A stretch of 64,000 nt of DNA from Paucimonas sp. GTDB taxonomy: Bacteria; Pseudomonadota; Gammaproteobacteria; Pseudomonadales; Pseudomonadaceae. Shown piece by piece: positions 34,972 through 45,567 of this stretch; within the stretch, counting starts at the first letter, position 1, and every line of letters begins with the position of its first letter. Below the pieces are notes generated by a model. That model was not told the DNA's origin and did not search any database. It worked only from the letters and a program-made list of their open reading frames with translations. A program made the translations under genes and the position numbers. The stretch covers positions 20,153 through 84,152 of the forward strand of contig JAIRVG010000045.1 in NCBI GenBank assembly GCA_031253995.1, given 5' to 3'.

Positions 34972-36423
34972 TTACTGCGCGATGGTCTTGATCGAAACCC
35001 CACGCTCGATCGGCGTGGAGCGCCCGTAGATATCCTCGAAGCGCTCGATATCGTCCTCGCCCAGGTAGCTGCCCGACTGCACCTCGATGATCTCCAGCGG
35101 GATCTTGCCCGGGTTGCGCAGGCGGTGGATCGAGGCGATCGGGATGTAGGTGGACTGGTTCTCGGTGAGCAGGAAGACGTTCTCGTCACAGGTCACTTCG
35201 GCGGTGCCGGACACCACTATCCAGTGCTCGGCGCGGTGGTGGTGCATCTGCAGCGACAGGCTGGCGCCGGGCTTGACGGTGATGTGCTTGACCTGGAAGC
35301 GCCCGCCCATGTCCACCGAGTCATAGGAGCCCCACGGTCGGTACACCTCGCAGTGGTTCTGGGTCTCGCTGCGGCCCTGGGCGTCGAGGGTGTTGACCAG
35401 TTGCTTGACCCCCTGAACCTTGTCCTTGTGGGCGATCATCATGGCGTCCTTGGTCTCGACCACGACGATGTTCTCAAGGCCGATCACCGAGACCAGCTTG
35501 CCGTTGCCGTGGATCATGCAGTTGTGGCTGTCCTGCACCACCACGTCGCCCTTGGTGACGTTGCCGTTGTCGTCCTTGGGGTGCACGTCCCACAGCGACG
35601 ACCAGCAACCTACGTCGCTCCAGCCGGCGGACAGCGGCACCACGCAGGCGCGCTGGGTCTTTTCCATCACCGCGTAGTCGATGGAGTTGTCCGGGCAGCA
35701 GGCGAAGGTGGCTTCGTCGATGCTCACGGTGTCGGCGTCTTCCTGGCTGCGTTCCAGGGTCAGCAGGCAGGTGTCGTAGATGTCCGGGTCGTGCTTCTTC
35801 AGCTCTTCGAGGAAGCGGCTGGCGCGGAACAGGAACATGCCGCTGTTCCAGAAATAGCCGCCGGCCTGGACGAACTCGCGAGCGCGTTTTTCATCGGGTT
35901 TCTCGACGAACTGGGCGACCCGGCTGACGCCCTCGGGCAGCAGCGCATCCTGGCTGGAACGGATGTAGCCGTAACCGGTTTCCGGCTTGGTGGCGGGGAT
36001 GCCGAACAGCACCATCTCGCCGCGCTCGGCGGCGATGGTGGCCAGGGCCAGGGCGCGTTGCAGGGCCTTCTGGTCGTCGATCACGTGGTCGGCCGGCAGC
36101 ACCAGCATCAGCTCGTCGCGGCCTTCGTTGACCAGCTTCATGGCGCTCAGGGCCACCGCCGGCGCGGTGTTGCGGCCAAAGGGCTCCATGAGGATCGCCT
36201 GGGTCTCCAGGTTCAGGCTGCTCAACTGTTCGTTGACGATGAAGCGGTGGTCCTTGTTGCACACCACGATGGGGGTGTCCATGCCGTCGAACACCAGGCG
36301 CGACAGGGTCTGCTGGAACAGCGTGTGTTCACCGGTGAGGGCGAGGAACTGCTTGGGGAATTGCTTGCGCGACAGTGGCCACAGACGGGAACCGTTACCA
36401 CCGGACAGGATGACTGGAATCAT
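34972..36423 (-). CDS. algA: Mannose-6-phosphate isomerase / mannose-1-phosphate guanylyltransferase
   Basis: A 483-residue bifunctional enzyme for GDP-mannose, the alginate precursor: it makes mannose-6-phosphate from fructose-6-phosphate and joins mannose-1-phosphate to GTP. The pyrophosphorylase signature GGNGSRLWPLSRKQFPKQFL is at residues 8-27, and FVEKPDEKRA is in the sugar-binding part. The C-terminal cupin isomerase has LQMHHHRAEHWIVVSG with its metal-binding His residues. It is the last gene of the alginate operon, as in other pseudomonads, and is 33 bp after algF. Confidence 0.97.
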   Translation of the reverse strand: MIPVILSGGNGSRLWPLSRKQFPKQFLALTGEHTLFQQTLSRLVFDGMDTPIVVCNKDHRFIVNEQLSSLNLETQAILMEPFGRNTAPAVALSAMKLVNEGRDELMLVLPADHVIDDQKALQRALALATIAAERGEMVLFGIPATKPETGYGYIRSSQDALLPEGVSRVAQFVEKPDEKRAREFVQAGGYFWNSGMFLFRASRFLEELKKHDPDIYDTCLLTLERSQEDADTVSIDEATFACCPDNSIDYAVMEKTQRACVVPLSAGWSDVGCWSSLWDVHPKDDNGNVTKGDVVVQDSHNCMIHGNGKLVSVIGLENIVVVETKDAMMIAHKDKVQGVKQLVNTLDAQGRSETQNHCEVYRPWGSYDSVDMGGRFQVKHITVKPGASLSLQMHHHRAEHWIVVSGTAEVTCDENVFLLTENQSTYIPIASIHRLRNPGKIPLEIIEVQSGSYLGEDDIERFEDIYGRSTPIERGVSIKTIAQ

Positions 36424-36456
36424 GAGTGTTCTCCAAAGAGCTGCAAGTGAGGTGGA

Positions 36457-37113
36457 TTAACGGGTCGCTACCGGGCGCTTGACCCAGACTGGCGAGAGGT
36501 TGCTGCCGGAACCGGTGACGTAGAGCACCGCCGCTTCGCCGCGCTCCAGGGCGACCGGTTTCACGTCGCTGACTTTCTTGTCGCCTTCGTACAGGGCCAG
36601 GCTGACTTTCACCGGGTTGATCTCGCGTTCGCCGCGGCCGCTGGCGGCCACCGGCTTGACCACTTCGGTCTTGCCGTCGGCGGTCTTCAGGGTCAGGGCC
36701 TGGTTGCTGAGGTTCTGCACCCGCACCAGGGATTTCTGCTTGTTGCGGAATGGCGGTTCTTCCACCAGCTGGGCCTTGCCGTCGGCGTGGTTGACCAGGG
36801 TGTAGTAGTGGTCGGCGGCCAGTTTCACCGGCAGGGTCTGGCTGCCCACCTTGGCGCTGTAGTCGCCTTGCGGCATGAAGCTGAAGTCGCTGCTGGACTG
36901 GGCGCCGACCTGGTTGATCGGGGTGTTGCCGACGCTGGCGGCGACCGGTGCGCCGGAGGCGTTGTACAGGCGCACGAAGGTCGAGCCCTTCGGCGCGCTC
37001 GGGCCGTAGAGCGCGGCGTCGGCGCCGGCCCAGGCCTGCAGGGAGGCGAGGGTGAGACCGGCGGCCAGGGCGCAGGCTTTGGCGATGCGGTGCTTGGAAG
37101 TGTGCAAGGTCAT
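36457..37113 (-). CDS. algF: Alginate O-acetylation protein AlgF
   Basis: A 218-residue periplasmic protein with a signal peptide (ACALAAGLTLASLQAWA) and the family start GADAALYGPSAPKGSTFVRLY. Two beta-rich domains follow, with YYTLVNHADGKAQLVEEP in the middle. AlgF is needed with AlgI and AlgJ to add acetyl groups to alginate in the periplasm. ATG 37113 is preferred; it lies 13 bp after algJ, and an upstream in-frame codon would lie inside algJ. Confidence 0.95.
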   Translation of the reverse strand: MTLHTSKHRIAKACALAAGLTLASLQAWAGADAALYGPSAPKGSTFVRLYNASGAPVAASVGNTPINQVGAQSSSDFSFMPQGDYSAKVGSQTLPVKLAADHYYTLVNHADGKAQLVEEPPFRNKQKSLVRVQNLSNQALTLKTADGKTEVVKPVAASGRGEREINPVKVSLALYEGDKKVSDVKPVALERGEAAVLYVTGSGSNLSPVWVKRPVATR

Positions 37114-37126
37114 GTGCGTTTCCTCT

Positions 37127-38284
37127 TCAGTGTTCCGTCCGATGGGACGACAGGGCCAGCTCTTGATTGGCATTTCGGGTTTGTTTCAGCTGTGCGATCC
37201 AGTGCGGATCGAAGCCGCTGAGATCGTTCTTGATTGGCAGATAACGCTCGGGGAATTCCCACACCAGCAACTGGGGCGGGTTGTTCTTGAACTCGTCGCT
37301 TTGCAGGTACTTGAGCATCGGCAGGATCGGGCCATGGCCGTCCTCGGCGTAGTTGGCGACATCGCTGTGCAGGGCCTGCTGCAGGGCACCGAGGAAGTTC
37401 CAGTTGGGGTTGGCGCTGTAGCTGGTGCCCACCAGGGCCACGGGGATCTGCTTGTCGCCGAACAGCGCGGCGTCGCCTTCGCCGGCGTCCTGGGCCGGAC
37501 GGGTGCTGCGCTGTTGCAGCTGGTCCGGGGCCGGCATGAGGTTGCTGAACAGCGGGTCCAGGGGCAGGAAGTTGGTCAGGTCGCCCTTGTGCTCGGTCTC
37601 GCCGGTCTTCTCGGTGATGAAGGTCTGGGGCTCGCCGCTGAGCAGGGTTTGCCGGGCCACGGCCTCGGCCAGTTGCTGGGCGGCGACTTCGGCGCCCAGC
37701 GGCGTCCAGTGGCTGTCGGTGCGCAGGAACACCTGGCCGCGGGACTTGGCCGCCTGCAGCGGGCCGAACAGGTCGGGGGCGAAGATGTTGGCCTGGCGGG
37801 CCTGGGCGTGGAAGGCGTTGTACAGGTCATCGTGCAGGCTGGCCGGGGTCTGCTCGCCGATGTACTCGGGATAGACCCGGACCTTGGCCGGGACGATCGC
37901 CAGTACCAGTTCCACGCCCTTTTCGCGCAGGGTGTCGCGCACGCCGCGGAGCAGGGCGAGGTTTTCCGCCTCGCTGGCCTCGGCATGCACGGCGGGCTTG
38001 AATTCCTCGTCGCTGAACAGCCACTGGTCACGGCCGAGGACCACGCCGGGGCGGCCTTCGTTGAACAGCTTGAAGTCCAGCGCCGCCCACAGGTTGGTGC
38101 CGATGCGCTTGAGCGGGAACTGCTCGTCGTAGTGGGTCTCGGTGGCCTTGGCCAGCTTGCCGTCCAGCAGGCTCATCTGCGCCGTGCGCTGGAACCCGGC
38201 GAAGCCGCCGAGGGACCACAGGCCCAGCGCCGTGAGCAGGGCGAGGAACAGCAGCGAGTAGAAGATGCGAAGTGATCGGGTCAT
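37127..38284 (-). CDS. algJ: Alginate O-acetyltransferase AlgJ
   Basis: A 385-residue SGNH-like hydrolase/transferase anchored by an N-terminal signal-anchor (LRIFYSLLFLALLTALGLWSL). The catalytic Asp-His pair is in RTDSHWTPLGAEV and the nucleophile Ser in LVGTSYSANPNWNF. It takes part in moving acetyl groups delivered by AlgI onto the polymer. It starts 11 bp after algI. Length and motifs agree with AlgJ of P. aeruginosa. Confidence 0.96.
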   Translation of the reverse strand: MTRSLRIFYSLLFLALLTALGLWSLGGFAGFQRTAQMSLLDGKLAKATETHYDEQFPLKRIGTNLWAALDFKLFNEGRPGVVLGRDQWLFSDEEFKPAVHAEASEAENLALLRGVRDTLREKGVELVLAIVPAKVRVYPEYIGEQTPASLHDDLYNAFHAQARQANIFAPDLFGPLQAAKSRGQVFLRTDSHWTPLGAEVAAQQLAEAVARQTLLSGEPQTFITEKTGETEHKGDLTNFLPLDPLFSNLMPAPDQLQQRSTRPAQDAGEGDAALFGDKQIPVALVGTSYSANPNWNFLGALQQALHSDVANYAEDGHGPILPMLKYLQSDEFKNNPPQLLVWEFPERYLPIKNDLSGFDPHWIAQLKQTRNANQELALSSHRTEH

Positions 38285-38295
38285 GGTCGGCTCGC

Positions 38296-39753
38296 TCAGA
38301 ACTGGAAGTAGAGGAAGGGCGAGTAGCTCTGCGCCGAGAGCTTGAGGATCGAGGCCACGAACAGCAGCAGCACCAGCGCGCGGGTGGCGTACAGGCTCCA
38401 GTCCAGGCCAACGCTGCCGTCGTGGTGCACCACTACCGGGCTGGCCTTGGCCGTCGGTTTGGCATTGCGGTAGAAGTCGCGCAGGCCGAACCAGGCCAGG
38501 GTGACGTAGGCCAGGATCAGGGTGGCGACCTGCAGGCCGGTGAGGCTGGCACGGTTGAGCTCGGAAAGGTTCCAGTCACCGAGGCTGAACATCGCGGCGT
38601 ACATGCGTCCGGCCACGTGCAGGTTTTCGGCGCGGAAGATCACCCAGCCGATCACTACCAGCAGGAAGGTGAAGGCCCACTTGACCGGGTTGAAGCGCTG
38701 CGGATTGGTGTCCAGGCCCAGCGCCCGCTCGATGGCCAGCCACATGCCGTGCCAGGCGCCCCAGAGGATGTAGGTGAAGTTGGCGCCGTGCCACAGGCCG
38801 CCCAGGAGCATGGTCAGGAACAGGTTGCGGTAGGTGGCGAAGGTGCCGCCGCGGTTGCCGCCCAGGGTGATGTACAGGTAGTCGCGCAGCCAGGTCGACA
38901 GGCTGATGTGCCAGCGCCGCCAGAACTCGGTGATCGACTGGCTGATGTAGGGCTGCTTGAAGTTCTCCATGAAGCGGAAGCCCATCATCAGGCCCAGGCC
39001 GATGGCCATGTCGCTGTAGCCGGAGAAGTCGAAGTACAGCTGCGCGGTGTAGGCCAGGGCGCCGAGCCAGGCGTCGCCCGTGGTGGGGTTTTCCAGGGCG
39101 AAGCAGTGGTCGGCGACCATCGCCAGGGTGTCGGCGATGAACACCTTCTTGATGAAGCCCTGCATGAAGCGGGTGCAGCCCTCGGCGAACTTGTCGACGG
39201 TGTGGGTGCGGTGGTTGAACTGGTCGGCCAGGTCCTTGAAGCGCAGCACCGGGCCGGCGATCAGGTGCGGGAAGATCGCGACGAAGGCGGCGAAGTCGAT
39301 CAGGTTGCGGGTGGCCGGGGTGTCGCCGCGGTACACGTCGATGATGTAGCTGATGGACTCGAAGATGTAGAACGAGATGCCGATCGGCAGCAGCACGTGG
39401 GTGAGGATGAAGGGTTCGAGACCGAAGGAGGTCATGATCGCGTTGATGCTGTCGACGCCGAAGTTGGCGTACTTGAAGTAGCCGAGGATGCACAGGTCGA
39501 CGGCCACGCCCAGCAGCAGCCAGCGCTGGGCCGGCCTGGTGCGCACGCCGGCGGCGCCGACTTTCAGGCCGATCCAGTAGTTCCACAGGGTGACCCCGGC
39601 GAACAGGGCGAGGAAGTCCACCCGCCACCAGGCGTAGAACAGGTAGCTGGCCAGCAGCAACAGCAGGTTGCGGTAGCGTTGCCCGCTCAGGTAGTACAGG
39701 CCGAGGAAGGTCGGCAGGAACAGGAACAGGAACACGTTGGACGAGAAGACCAT
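38296..39753 (-). CDS. algI: Alginate O-acetyltransferase AlgI (MBOAT)
   Basis: A 485-residue inner-membrane protein with about 11 spans. The MBOAT signature, including the catalytic His, is in LLGGLWHGANFTYILWGAWHG. WRRWHISLSTWLRDYLYI is another hallmark. It passes acetyl groups across the inner membrane to AlgJ and AlgX. Upstream, 205 bp separate it from algL, containing a REP pair, whereas the other alginate genes are 7-72 bp apart. Confidence 0.96.
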   Translation of the reverse strand: MVFSSNVFLFLFLPTFLGLYYLSGQRYRNLLLLLASYLFYAWWRVDFLALFAGVTLWNYWIGLKVGAAGVRTRPAQRWLLLGVAVDLCILGYFKYANFGVDSINAIMTSFGLEPFILTHVLLPIGISFYIFESISYIIDVYRGDTPATRNLIDFAAFVAIFPHLIAGPVLRFKDLADQFNHRTHTVDKFAEGCTRFMQGFIKKVFIADTLAMVADHCFALENPTTGDAWLGALAYTAQLYFDFSGYSDMAIGLGLMMGFRFMENFKQPYISQSITEFWRRWHISLSTWLRDYLYITLGGNRGGTFATYRNLFLTMLLGGLWHGANFTYILWGAWHGMWLAIERALGLDTNPQRFNPVKWAFTFLLVVIGWVIFRAENLHVAGRMYAAMFSLGDWNLSELNRASLTGLQVATLILAYVTLAWFGLRDFYRNAKPTAKASPVVVHHDGSVGLDWSLYATRALVLLLFVASILKLSAQSYSPFLYFQF

Positions 39754-39850
39754 CCCGGTTCTCCTTGGTGGTCAGCTACGGGGCAACAGCGCCCCCCAAA
39801 CCCCCCAGCCATGTGGATGGGGGAAACCGATGAATCAGTGTCGCTGCGGT

Positions 39851-39945
39851 CCCTGTGGGAGCTGGCTTGCCAGCGATGAGGCCAGCAGGTCCAGCGGTGG
39901 TCTCAGGTCTGGCCCTATCGCTGGCAAGCCAGCTCCCACAGGGGC
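39851..39945. repeat. REP pair between algL and algI
   Basis: Two facing REP copies (39851-39883 and 39911-39945) lie in the 205-bp gap within the alginate operon. A transcript running through would form a long hairpin. The rest of the gap (39754-39850) shows no gene or promoter that I can support. Confidence 0.85.
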
Positions 39946-39958
39946 CGTGCGAAGCCGG

Positions 39959-41050
39959 CTATTTGCGCTCGGCTCCCGGGTCGTAGATCCGTGTCACATC
40001 CCCGCCGAGGCGGAAGCTGTTGAACGGCTGCATGCGTTGCCGGCGCTGCTGCACATCCGCATTGCACTGGTACAGGCTGCACCACGGCTCCAGCCAGGCG
40101 TACTTGCTGTCGACCTTGAGGTCGTCCATGTCCTGCTTCTCGCCGTTGCGGCTCTTGAACTGCGCCGGGTCCTTCGACCCGCTCAGCACCCGATCCCCCA
40201 GGCGCTTCAGCGCACCATGGTTCTCGTCGCGCACATCCACGCCATTGACCTGGGCAAAACTGGCGATCATCGCCAGCGGCGGCAGGGCGTAGTTGTGGTA
40301 GGCGAGGGCGCGCTGCTTGCGCTTGAGCTCGTTGGGCAAGAAGCCCTGTTCATCCACCTGGTTGGCCCCGACGCGGTATTCCTTCACGGCCCAGTCGAAC
40401 AGGTCGCGGCGGTCGGTGACCACGGCCGTGGCCATCACCGACCAGGCCGCCCAGTAGCTGTGGTTGTTGATCTTTTCCAGGGGCAGGTCGCTCCAGTCGC
40501 GGACCACCTGTTCGCCCACGCGGCCAAACCATTTCTCGATTTCCTCGGCCTGGGCCTGGTGCGCCGCCAGCGGCCGGGCATTGGAGAACTTCAGGCGCAG
40601 CCACGAGCCGCTGAGGCTGCCCAGCGCCCATTTGCGCATGGACTTGCCGGTGTGGTTGAAGTCCTTCGACAGCAAGGCATCGGCCCGCGCCCAGCTGTCC
40701 AGCCAGGTCAGCGCGCAGTCCAGTTGCGCCGGACGGCCATCGCGCATGTATTGGGTGACCAGCTTGCTGACGCCGCGCTCCAGGTCGGTGATGTCCTTGG
40801 TCGAGTCGCGGAAGGCTTGCTCCGAGGCCCGGTTGAGCGTGGCGCGGGCCTTGTCCGAGCCTTCGTACTTGCTGCGGAACTGCAGGCTGCCGGTGTAGGG
40901 CGTCGGCGCGGCCTGGCACTTGAAATCGCCGTCGCCGGTCTTCTGTTTCTCGATGCCGGCGTAGTAGCCCGGCGGCGGGACCAGCGCGGCCATGGCCTGC
41001 CCGGAAAGGGCAAGCAGCACGGCGCTGGCGATCAGGCTGAATCTGTTCAT
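39959..41050 (-). CDS. algL: Alginate lyase
   Basis: A 363-residue periplasmic PL5 alginate lyase. The signal peptide ([18 protein letters not shown]) is followed by the family start LVPPPGYY. The catalytic region contains [15 protein letters not shown] (Asn-Asn-His-Ser-Tyr-Trp). It cleaves polymannuronate by beta-elimination and clears stray polymer from the periplasm during export. ATG 41050 gives the right signal peptide. It lies seven bases beyond the algX stop. Confidence 0.96.
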   Translation of the reverse strand: MNRFSLIASAVLLALSGQAMAALVPPPGYYAGIEKQKTGDGDFKCQAAPTPYTGSLQFRSKYEGSDKARATLNRASEQAFRDSTKDITDLERGVSKLVTQYMRDGRPAQLDCALTWLDSWARADALLSKDFNHTGKSMRKWALGSLSGSWLRLKFSNARPLAAHQAQAEEIEKWFGRVGEQVVRDWSDLPLEKINNHSYWAAWSVMATAVVTDRRDLFDWAVKEYRVGANQVDEQGFLPNELKRKQRALAYHNYALPPLAMIASFAQVNGVDVRDENHGALKRLGDRVLSGSKDPAQFKSRNGEKQDMDDLKVDSKYAWLEPWCSLYQCNADVQQRRQRMQPFNSFRLGGDVTRIYDPGAERK

Positions 41051-41057
41051 GATGTCC

Positions 41058-42485
41058 TCACAATCCGGCCTGGGCATTGCCCGAGGCGCCGCGTTTGCAC
41101 AGGGTGGCCTGGACTTTCTGGCTGCCGCTTTCCGGCCCCTGCAGTTCGACGGCGAGCAGGGTCTGCCCGGCCCAGTCCTCGTCCTCGCGCAGTTGGAAGG
41201 CGAAGCGGCCGTCGGTGTCGGAAGTGGTCGGCTTCTCGATCTTGATGTCCTCGTGGCGGCCGTTGAGGTACCAGAGGGTGGCCTGCAGGACCTTCACCGA
41301 GGTGTCCTCGAAACGCACGTCGAGCTGGTGGTTGCGGTTGGTCAGGTCCTTGATCACGCCGTTGCGGCCGTTGACCATCAGTTCGTTCTTGCCCGGCTTG
41401 AGCGCGGTGCTGGCGCTCATCTGCGCCGGCTTGCCCTCGCAGCCGTTGTCCAGCAGGGCGAGCATCTGCCGCCAGATGGTTTCCTGGTTCAGCGGGTACA
41501 GCGGGGAGAACTCCCACACCAGGATCTTCGGCGGGTTCTTCCTGAACTCCTCGCTGCCCAGGTACTGGATCATCGAGCCTTCCAGGCCGCCGCCGGGGAA
41601 GGCGACGTTGAGCACGTCGGCACCGATGTACTGTTCGAGGAAGCCGGAGAAGTTGTAGTTCTTGCCGCTGTGGCTGGTACCCACCAGGGTGATCTGCGCG
41701 TTGCCGCTGTCGCCGAACAGATCGTCGCCGCCGCTTTCGCCCTTCGGCTCGGTAGCGAACTGATCCATGTACTGCACCGCGTAGCTGGTGTTGCACAGCT
41801 GGCCGGCGACGTTGTGCAGGGTGCCGGTCTTGCCCATGCGCCCGGATTTCTTCGTCTCGAATTCCTTGCGCGGGATGCCTTCGAAGGCCGGCATGCCGTG
41901 CACGGTGTCGGCGACGATCTTCGCCGCGCGCTCGGCGCCGTAAGGGGTCCAGTGCTGGTCGCCGCGGAAGTAGAAGTCCTTGCCCTGGTCGGCGGCGGCC
42001 AGCTGTTCGTTGGTCAGCGGCGACAGGTCCGGCACGTTGTAGCCCATCTTGCGGAAGCGACCGAGCATGGCCTGGTAGTTGCCCAGGGCCTTCTGGTAGT
42101 CGAACTTCGCCTTGTCCTCGGGGTTGAGCATGTTGCGGTTCACCAGGCCGCGGGTCGGCTGGTAGACCACCACCAGCTCGACGCCGCGAGCCTTGAAGGC
42201 GTCGTGCAGTTGCTGCAGGCGCTTGTAGCCGGCGGGCGTGGTGTCGAACTCGGTGCGCAGGTCTTCGCGGGTGCGGAACAGCCAGTCGCCCTTGGCCTGC
42301 ACCAGGGTGGTGAAGTTCTGCTGGTAGCGGGTGGTGTAGCGGCTGGCGTCGTGGGCTTCGGGGCACAGCTGGCAGCACGGCTCGGCGGTGAAGGCCGGGG
42401 CCTGGACCTCGTCGGCGCGGACGCTGTTGGCCACCGCCAGCAAGGCGGCGCTCAGGCCAAGCAGTTTGAACAGGTGTGGGGTCAT
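41058..42485 (-). CDS. algX: Alginate acetylation/export protein AlgX
   Basis: A 475-residue periplasmic protein. After the signal peptide ([17 protein letters not shown]) comes an SGNH-like acetyltransferase domain with Asp-His in [15 protein letters not shown] and Ser in [17 protein letters not shown]-terminal carbohydrate-binding module begins near residue 345. CCQLCPEA near the N-terminus holds the Cys residues for disulfides. AlgX both acetylates the polymer and belongs to the export complex with AlgK and MucD. Confidence 0.96.
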   Translation of the reverse strand: MTPHLFKLLGLSAALLAVANSVRADEVQAPAFTAEPCCQLCPEAHDASRYTTRYQQNFTTLVQAKGDWLFRTREDLRTEFDTTPAGYKRLQQLHDAFKARGVELVVVYQPTRGLVNRNMLNPEDKAKFDYQKALGNYQAMLGRFRKMGYNVPDLSPLTNEQLAAADQGKDFYFRGDQHWTPYGAERAAKIVADTVHGMPAFEGIPRKEFETKKSGRMGKTGTLHNVAGQLCNTSYAVQYMDQFATEPKGESGGDDLFGDSGNAQITLVGTSHSGKNYNFSGFLEQYIGADVLNVAFPGGGLEGSMIQYLGSEEFRKNPPKILVWEFSPLYPLNQETIWRQMLALLDNGCEGKPAQMSASTALKPGKNELMVNGRNGVIKDLTNRNHQLDVRFEDTSVKVLQATLWYLNGRHEDIKIEKPTTSDTDGRFAFQLREDEDWAGQTLLAVELQGPESGSQKVQATLCKRGASGNAQAGL

Positions 42486-42498
42486 GGTCTGGGCTTCC

Positions 42499-44061
42499 TC
42501 AGTCGAGCATTTCGGTCTGGCGTTCGACCGGGTCGATCAGAACGGCTTTCTGCTGGCGCACCATCAGGTCGAGGATCTCGTCCTGGCGCTCGCCCAGCAC
42601 GCCGGAAAAGCTGATGCCGCTGGCCTTGCTCGGGGCCAGCATCGACACCCGGTACAGCTCCACGCTCAGCGGCGAGTCGATGGACAGCGGTCCGCTGCCG
42701 TTGGCCGCCAGCTCGCCACCCACCACGATCAGCGAGACCTTGGTGTCGAAGGGGTCGAGGGCGATGTCGCGGTCGGTGTCGGAGAGGTCCTTGATGTGCC
42801 CGTAGACGCCGACCAGGCCGTTGGCCATGGCGAGGTTTTCGTAGAGGCGGATGTTCACGCTGTTGCGCACGCGGATGCCGTGGCGGCGGTTGCTGATCAG
42901 CTTGTTGCCCCAGATCAGGTTGTCGCCGCTTTCGTACAGGGTGATGCCGTCGGTGTGGTTGCGGTAGATCTCGTTGTAGGCGATCAGGTTGTTGACGCTG
43001 TTGCGGTCGATCACCACCCCGGAGAGCTTGTTGTCGTAGCTCTTGTTGTTGATGATCCAGCTGTCGTTGACCTCGCGGGAAATGATGATCCCGTGCTTCT
43101 TCCTGGTGCCGTACACGGTGTTGCCGGCGATGACCAGGCGGTGCGAACGGTCGTGGGGGTCGATGCCGTAGACGATGTTGTCGCTGTAGGTGTTGTCCTT
43201 GACCACGAAGTCGCTGGTCTCGTAGCAGTAGAAGCCGTACCACATGTCGCTGAAGGTCGAGCCGATGATCCAGCCGGTGGGTTCGGCACGGCCCATCTGC
43301 TTGGCCATGTTCGGCGTGTACTGGGAGATGCTCACGCCGTAGGACTTGCTCTTGGCGTAGCCGAAGCTGGCCATGGTGGTGTTGACGATGTAGGTCTCGG
43401 TGCCGCCCCAGGACAGCAGGAACGGCCGGAATTCATCGGGCTTGCGGAAGCTCGCCGGGCCGTTGTCCTTTTCCCGCCAGCCGATCACCCGGGTGTCGCT
43501 GACGAACAGCTTGCCGTCGTTGACCAGGAACGAGCCGCCTTCCTGGGACAGGCGCAGTTCCTTGACCTTGCCGTCGATTTCCAGGGTCGCGCCATGGCCG
43601 ACCACGATCGGCAGGCGGGCCAGGTACACGCCTGGCGAGGTTTCCCGCAGGTAGCGTTCGGGGACCTTCTTCGCCAGCGTGGTGAAGTCCACGTGGCCGC
43701 CGTCGACGAAGATCGCCTGGGGAATGCCACGTTGGCGGGCGACCCATTCGGCGCCCTTGTTGTCGCCGCCGATGAACTCCTTGAGGCTGTTCTCCTGGAG
43801 CATGCGGCGCACGCTGATCTTGCCCGGCTTGGAACGGTCGATCTTCTTCTGCACGGCCTCGGCGGTGTAGCCGGTCAGGTCCGGTAGCTTCGGCGGGTCC
43901 AGGTGCAAGGGTTCCACCGGCGCGCTGCTGACGGTGTAGGTCTTGGCCTGTTGCAGTTCCTTGGCCACCGGGGCCGCCTGGCCGTTGGCCTGGGCGATGC
44001 CGGCGGCCAGCAGGAAGGCGCCGGCCAGCAGGGCGTGGAGCGGGTTCGGATGAAGGTTCAT
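42499..44061 (-). CDS. algG: Poly(beta-D-mannuronate) C5-epimerase
   Basis: A 520-residue periplasmic right-handed beta-helix enzyme that converts mannuronate to guluronate in the growing chain. The signal peptide is LLAGAFLLAAGIAQANG. The catalytic motif DPHD appears in GIDPHDRSHRLVIAGN. Many helix repeats of the type NTVYGTRKKHGI follow. It lies 13 bp before algX and 18 bp after algE. It also protects the polymer from AlgL as part of the scaffold. Confidence 0.96.
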   Translation of the reverse strand: MNLHPNPLHALLAGAFLLAAGIAQANGQAAPVAKELQQAKTYTVSSAPVEPLHLDPPKLPDLTGYTAEAVQKKIDRSKPGKISVRRMLQENSLKEFIGGDNKGAEWVARQRGIPQAIFVDGGHVDFTTLAKKVPERYLRETSPGVYLARLPIVVGHGATLEIDGKVKELRLSQEGGSFLVNDGKLFVSDTRVIGWREKDNGPASFRKPDEFRPFLLSWGGTETYIVNTTMASFGYAKSKSYGVSISQYTPNMAKQMGRAEPTGWIIGSTFSDMWYGFYCYETSDFVVKDNTYSDNIVYGIDPHDRSHRLVIAGNTVYGTRKKHGIIISREVNDSWIINNKSYDNKLSGVVIDRNSVNNLIAYNEIYRNHTDGITLYESGDNLIWGNKLISNRRHGIRVRNSVNIRLYENLAMANGLVGVYGHIKDLSDTDRDIALDPFDTKVSLIVVGGELAANGSGPLSIDSPLSVELYRVSMLAPSKASGISFSGVLGERQDEILDLMVRQQKAVLIDPVERQTEMLD

Positions 44062-44079
44062 GTCAGTGCTCTCCGCCCA

Positions 44080-45567
44080 TCAGAAGCGCCAGACCACGTC
44101 GATGAAGGCGCGGTGCATGTACGAGTCGGCCTCTTTGCCGTAGGCGTCGCCGGGCTTGAACACGCCGCCGCGAAAGCGCACCAGCGCCGAGGGTTCGTCG
44201 ATGGATTTGCTCAGCGCCGCCGGCAGCAGGCCTTGCTTGAAGTACTTGGTGACGACCAGGTCCATTTCCTGGCCGACGTCCTTCTCGCCCTGGATCATCG
44301 GACGGTTGATACCGCCGTCATCGACCACCGCGTTGATGCCGCTGGCACCGATGGCCTGGTCGCCGTCGACGCGCCAGAACTTGTGGTAGATCAGGCTGGC
44401 GTCGTAGTCGTCGCGCAACTGCCAGGAGGTGAACAGGGTGGCCGCCTGGAGGTTGCCCAGCTCGCCGCGGAAGGCTTCGCCGAAGCGGTGCACGCGGGAG
44501 CGGGTGCCGGTCCAGTTGGAGCGGTTGGACTCAAGGCCGGTCTGCTCGTAGTTGTTCGAGCCGTCGTCGCCACCGCCGCCGCTGCCGCGGGCATAGGCGG
44601 CGCCGACCTGCCAGTTGGGGTCGAGGCGCAGGCGGATGCCGAGGTCGGTGGCCCAGGCGTTGACGTCGCCGCTCTGCTTGCCGGTGGCGACCTGTTCGCC
44701 ATTGACCGTGGTGGTGCCGAGGGTGTCGCGGTCGCCGGTCAGCCAGGTGAGGCTGCCCCAGTAGTTGAGGGTGTTCTGGTTGCGCCAGTTGTAGGCGTCG
44801 CTGTTGGCTTCCAGGCCGAGCCAGGTGAGGTCGCCGGTGCGGGTCTTGTCCAGGGCGTCGACGCTCTCGCCGGGGTTCTTCAGCTTGCCGTCGTCGTGGG
44901 TGTGGTGGGCGCGCAGGCCGACCCAGTGACCGGGAGTCCACTGGGCGGCGACGTCGCCGTAGACGTGCAGGCGGTCCTTGTCCTCGGCGGCCAGCTCGGT
45001 GAGGTCGGTGCGGTATTCGCTGAAGCGCTCGGCGACACCGAGGTTGGCCCGCAGCAGGGTGGTGTCGAAGGTCCAGTTCAGCGCTTCGATATTGGTGTCG
45101 CGCCACATGCCGTCGTCGTTGCGCAGGCGCTGGCGGCCGAAGCGCAGCTCTTCGCCGGGGTAGGCGGTGAGGCCCTTGTAGCCGACCCAGAACTCACGCA
45201 TCGCCAGGTAGTTCTTGTCCGCTTCGCGGCTGTCGTCGGTGTTGTTGCTGTCCTGCACTTCGCTGCCGTCGGCGGACTGGCGGGTGGTGTCGGTCTCGAT
45301 GATATCGGTGGCGGCGACCGCCTGGCCCATGGCGTAGGCGCTCCAGTTGCCGCGCTCGAAGAACACCCAGGGGCGCAGGTCGAGGCCCAGGCCATTGACG
45401 TCGCCGCCATCGCGGGTGCCGAGGTCGCGGTCGTCTTCGGACTGGCCGGTGATCTTCACTTCCAGGCCGAAGTTCTTTTCAGCGGTTTCGGCGGCCAGGG
45501 TCGGGCAGGCCCAGAACAGGGCGAAACCCAGGCCGAGACCGGCTTTCATCCACGGATTGAGCATCAT
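44080..45567 (-). CDS. algE: Alginate outer-membrane porin
   Basis: A 495-residue outer-membrane beta-barrel with a signal peptide ([17 protein letters not shown]). The barrel is rich in alternating strands, such as [18 protein letters not shown], and ends with the Phe typical of outer-membrane proteins (AFIDVVWRF). AlgE forms the anionic-selective channel through which alginate leaves the cell, working with the AlgK lipoprotein. The start overlaps the algK stop by four bases. Confidence 0.96.
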   Translation of the reverse strand: MMLNPWMKAGLGLGFALFWACPTLAAETAEKNFGLEVKITGQSEDDRDLGTRDGGDVNGLGLDLRPWVFFERGNWSAYAMGQAVAATDIIETDTTRQSADGSEVQDSNNTDDSREADKNYLAMREFWVGYKGLTAYPGEELRFGRQRLRNDDGMWRDTNIEALNWTFDTTLLRANLGVAERFSEYRTDLTELAAEDKDRLHVYGDVAAQWTPGHWVGLRAHHTHDDGKLKNPGESVDALDKTRTGDLTWLGLEANSDAYNWRNQNTLNYWGSLTWLTGDRDTLGTTTVNGEQVATGKQSGDVNAWATDLGIRLRLDPNWQVGAAYARGSGGGGDDGSNNYEQTGLESNRSNWTGTRSRVHRFGEAFRGELGNLQAATLFTSWQLRDDYDASLIYHKFWRVDGDQAIGASGINAVVDDGGINRPMIQGEKDVGQEMDLVVTKYFKQGLLPAALSKSIDEPSALVRFRGGVFKPGDAYGKEADSYMHRAFIDVVWRF

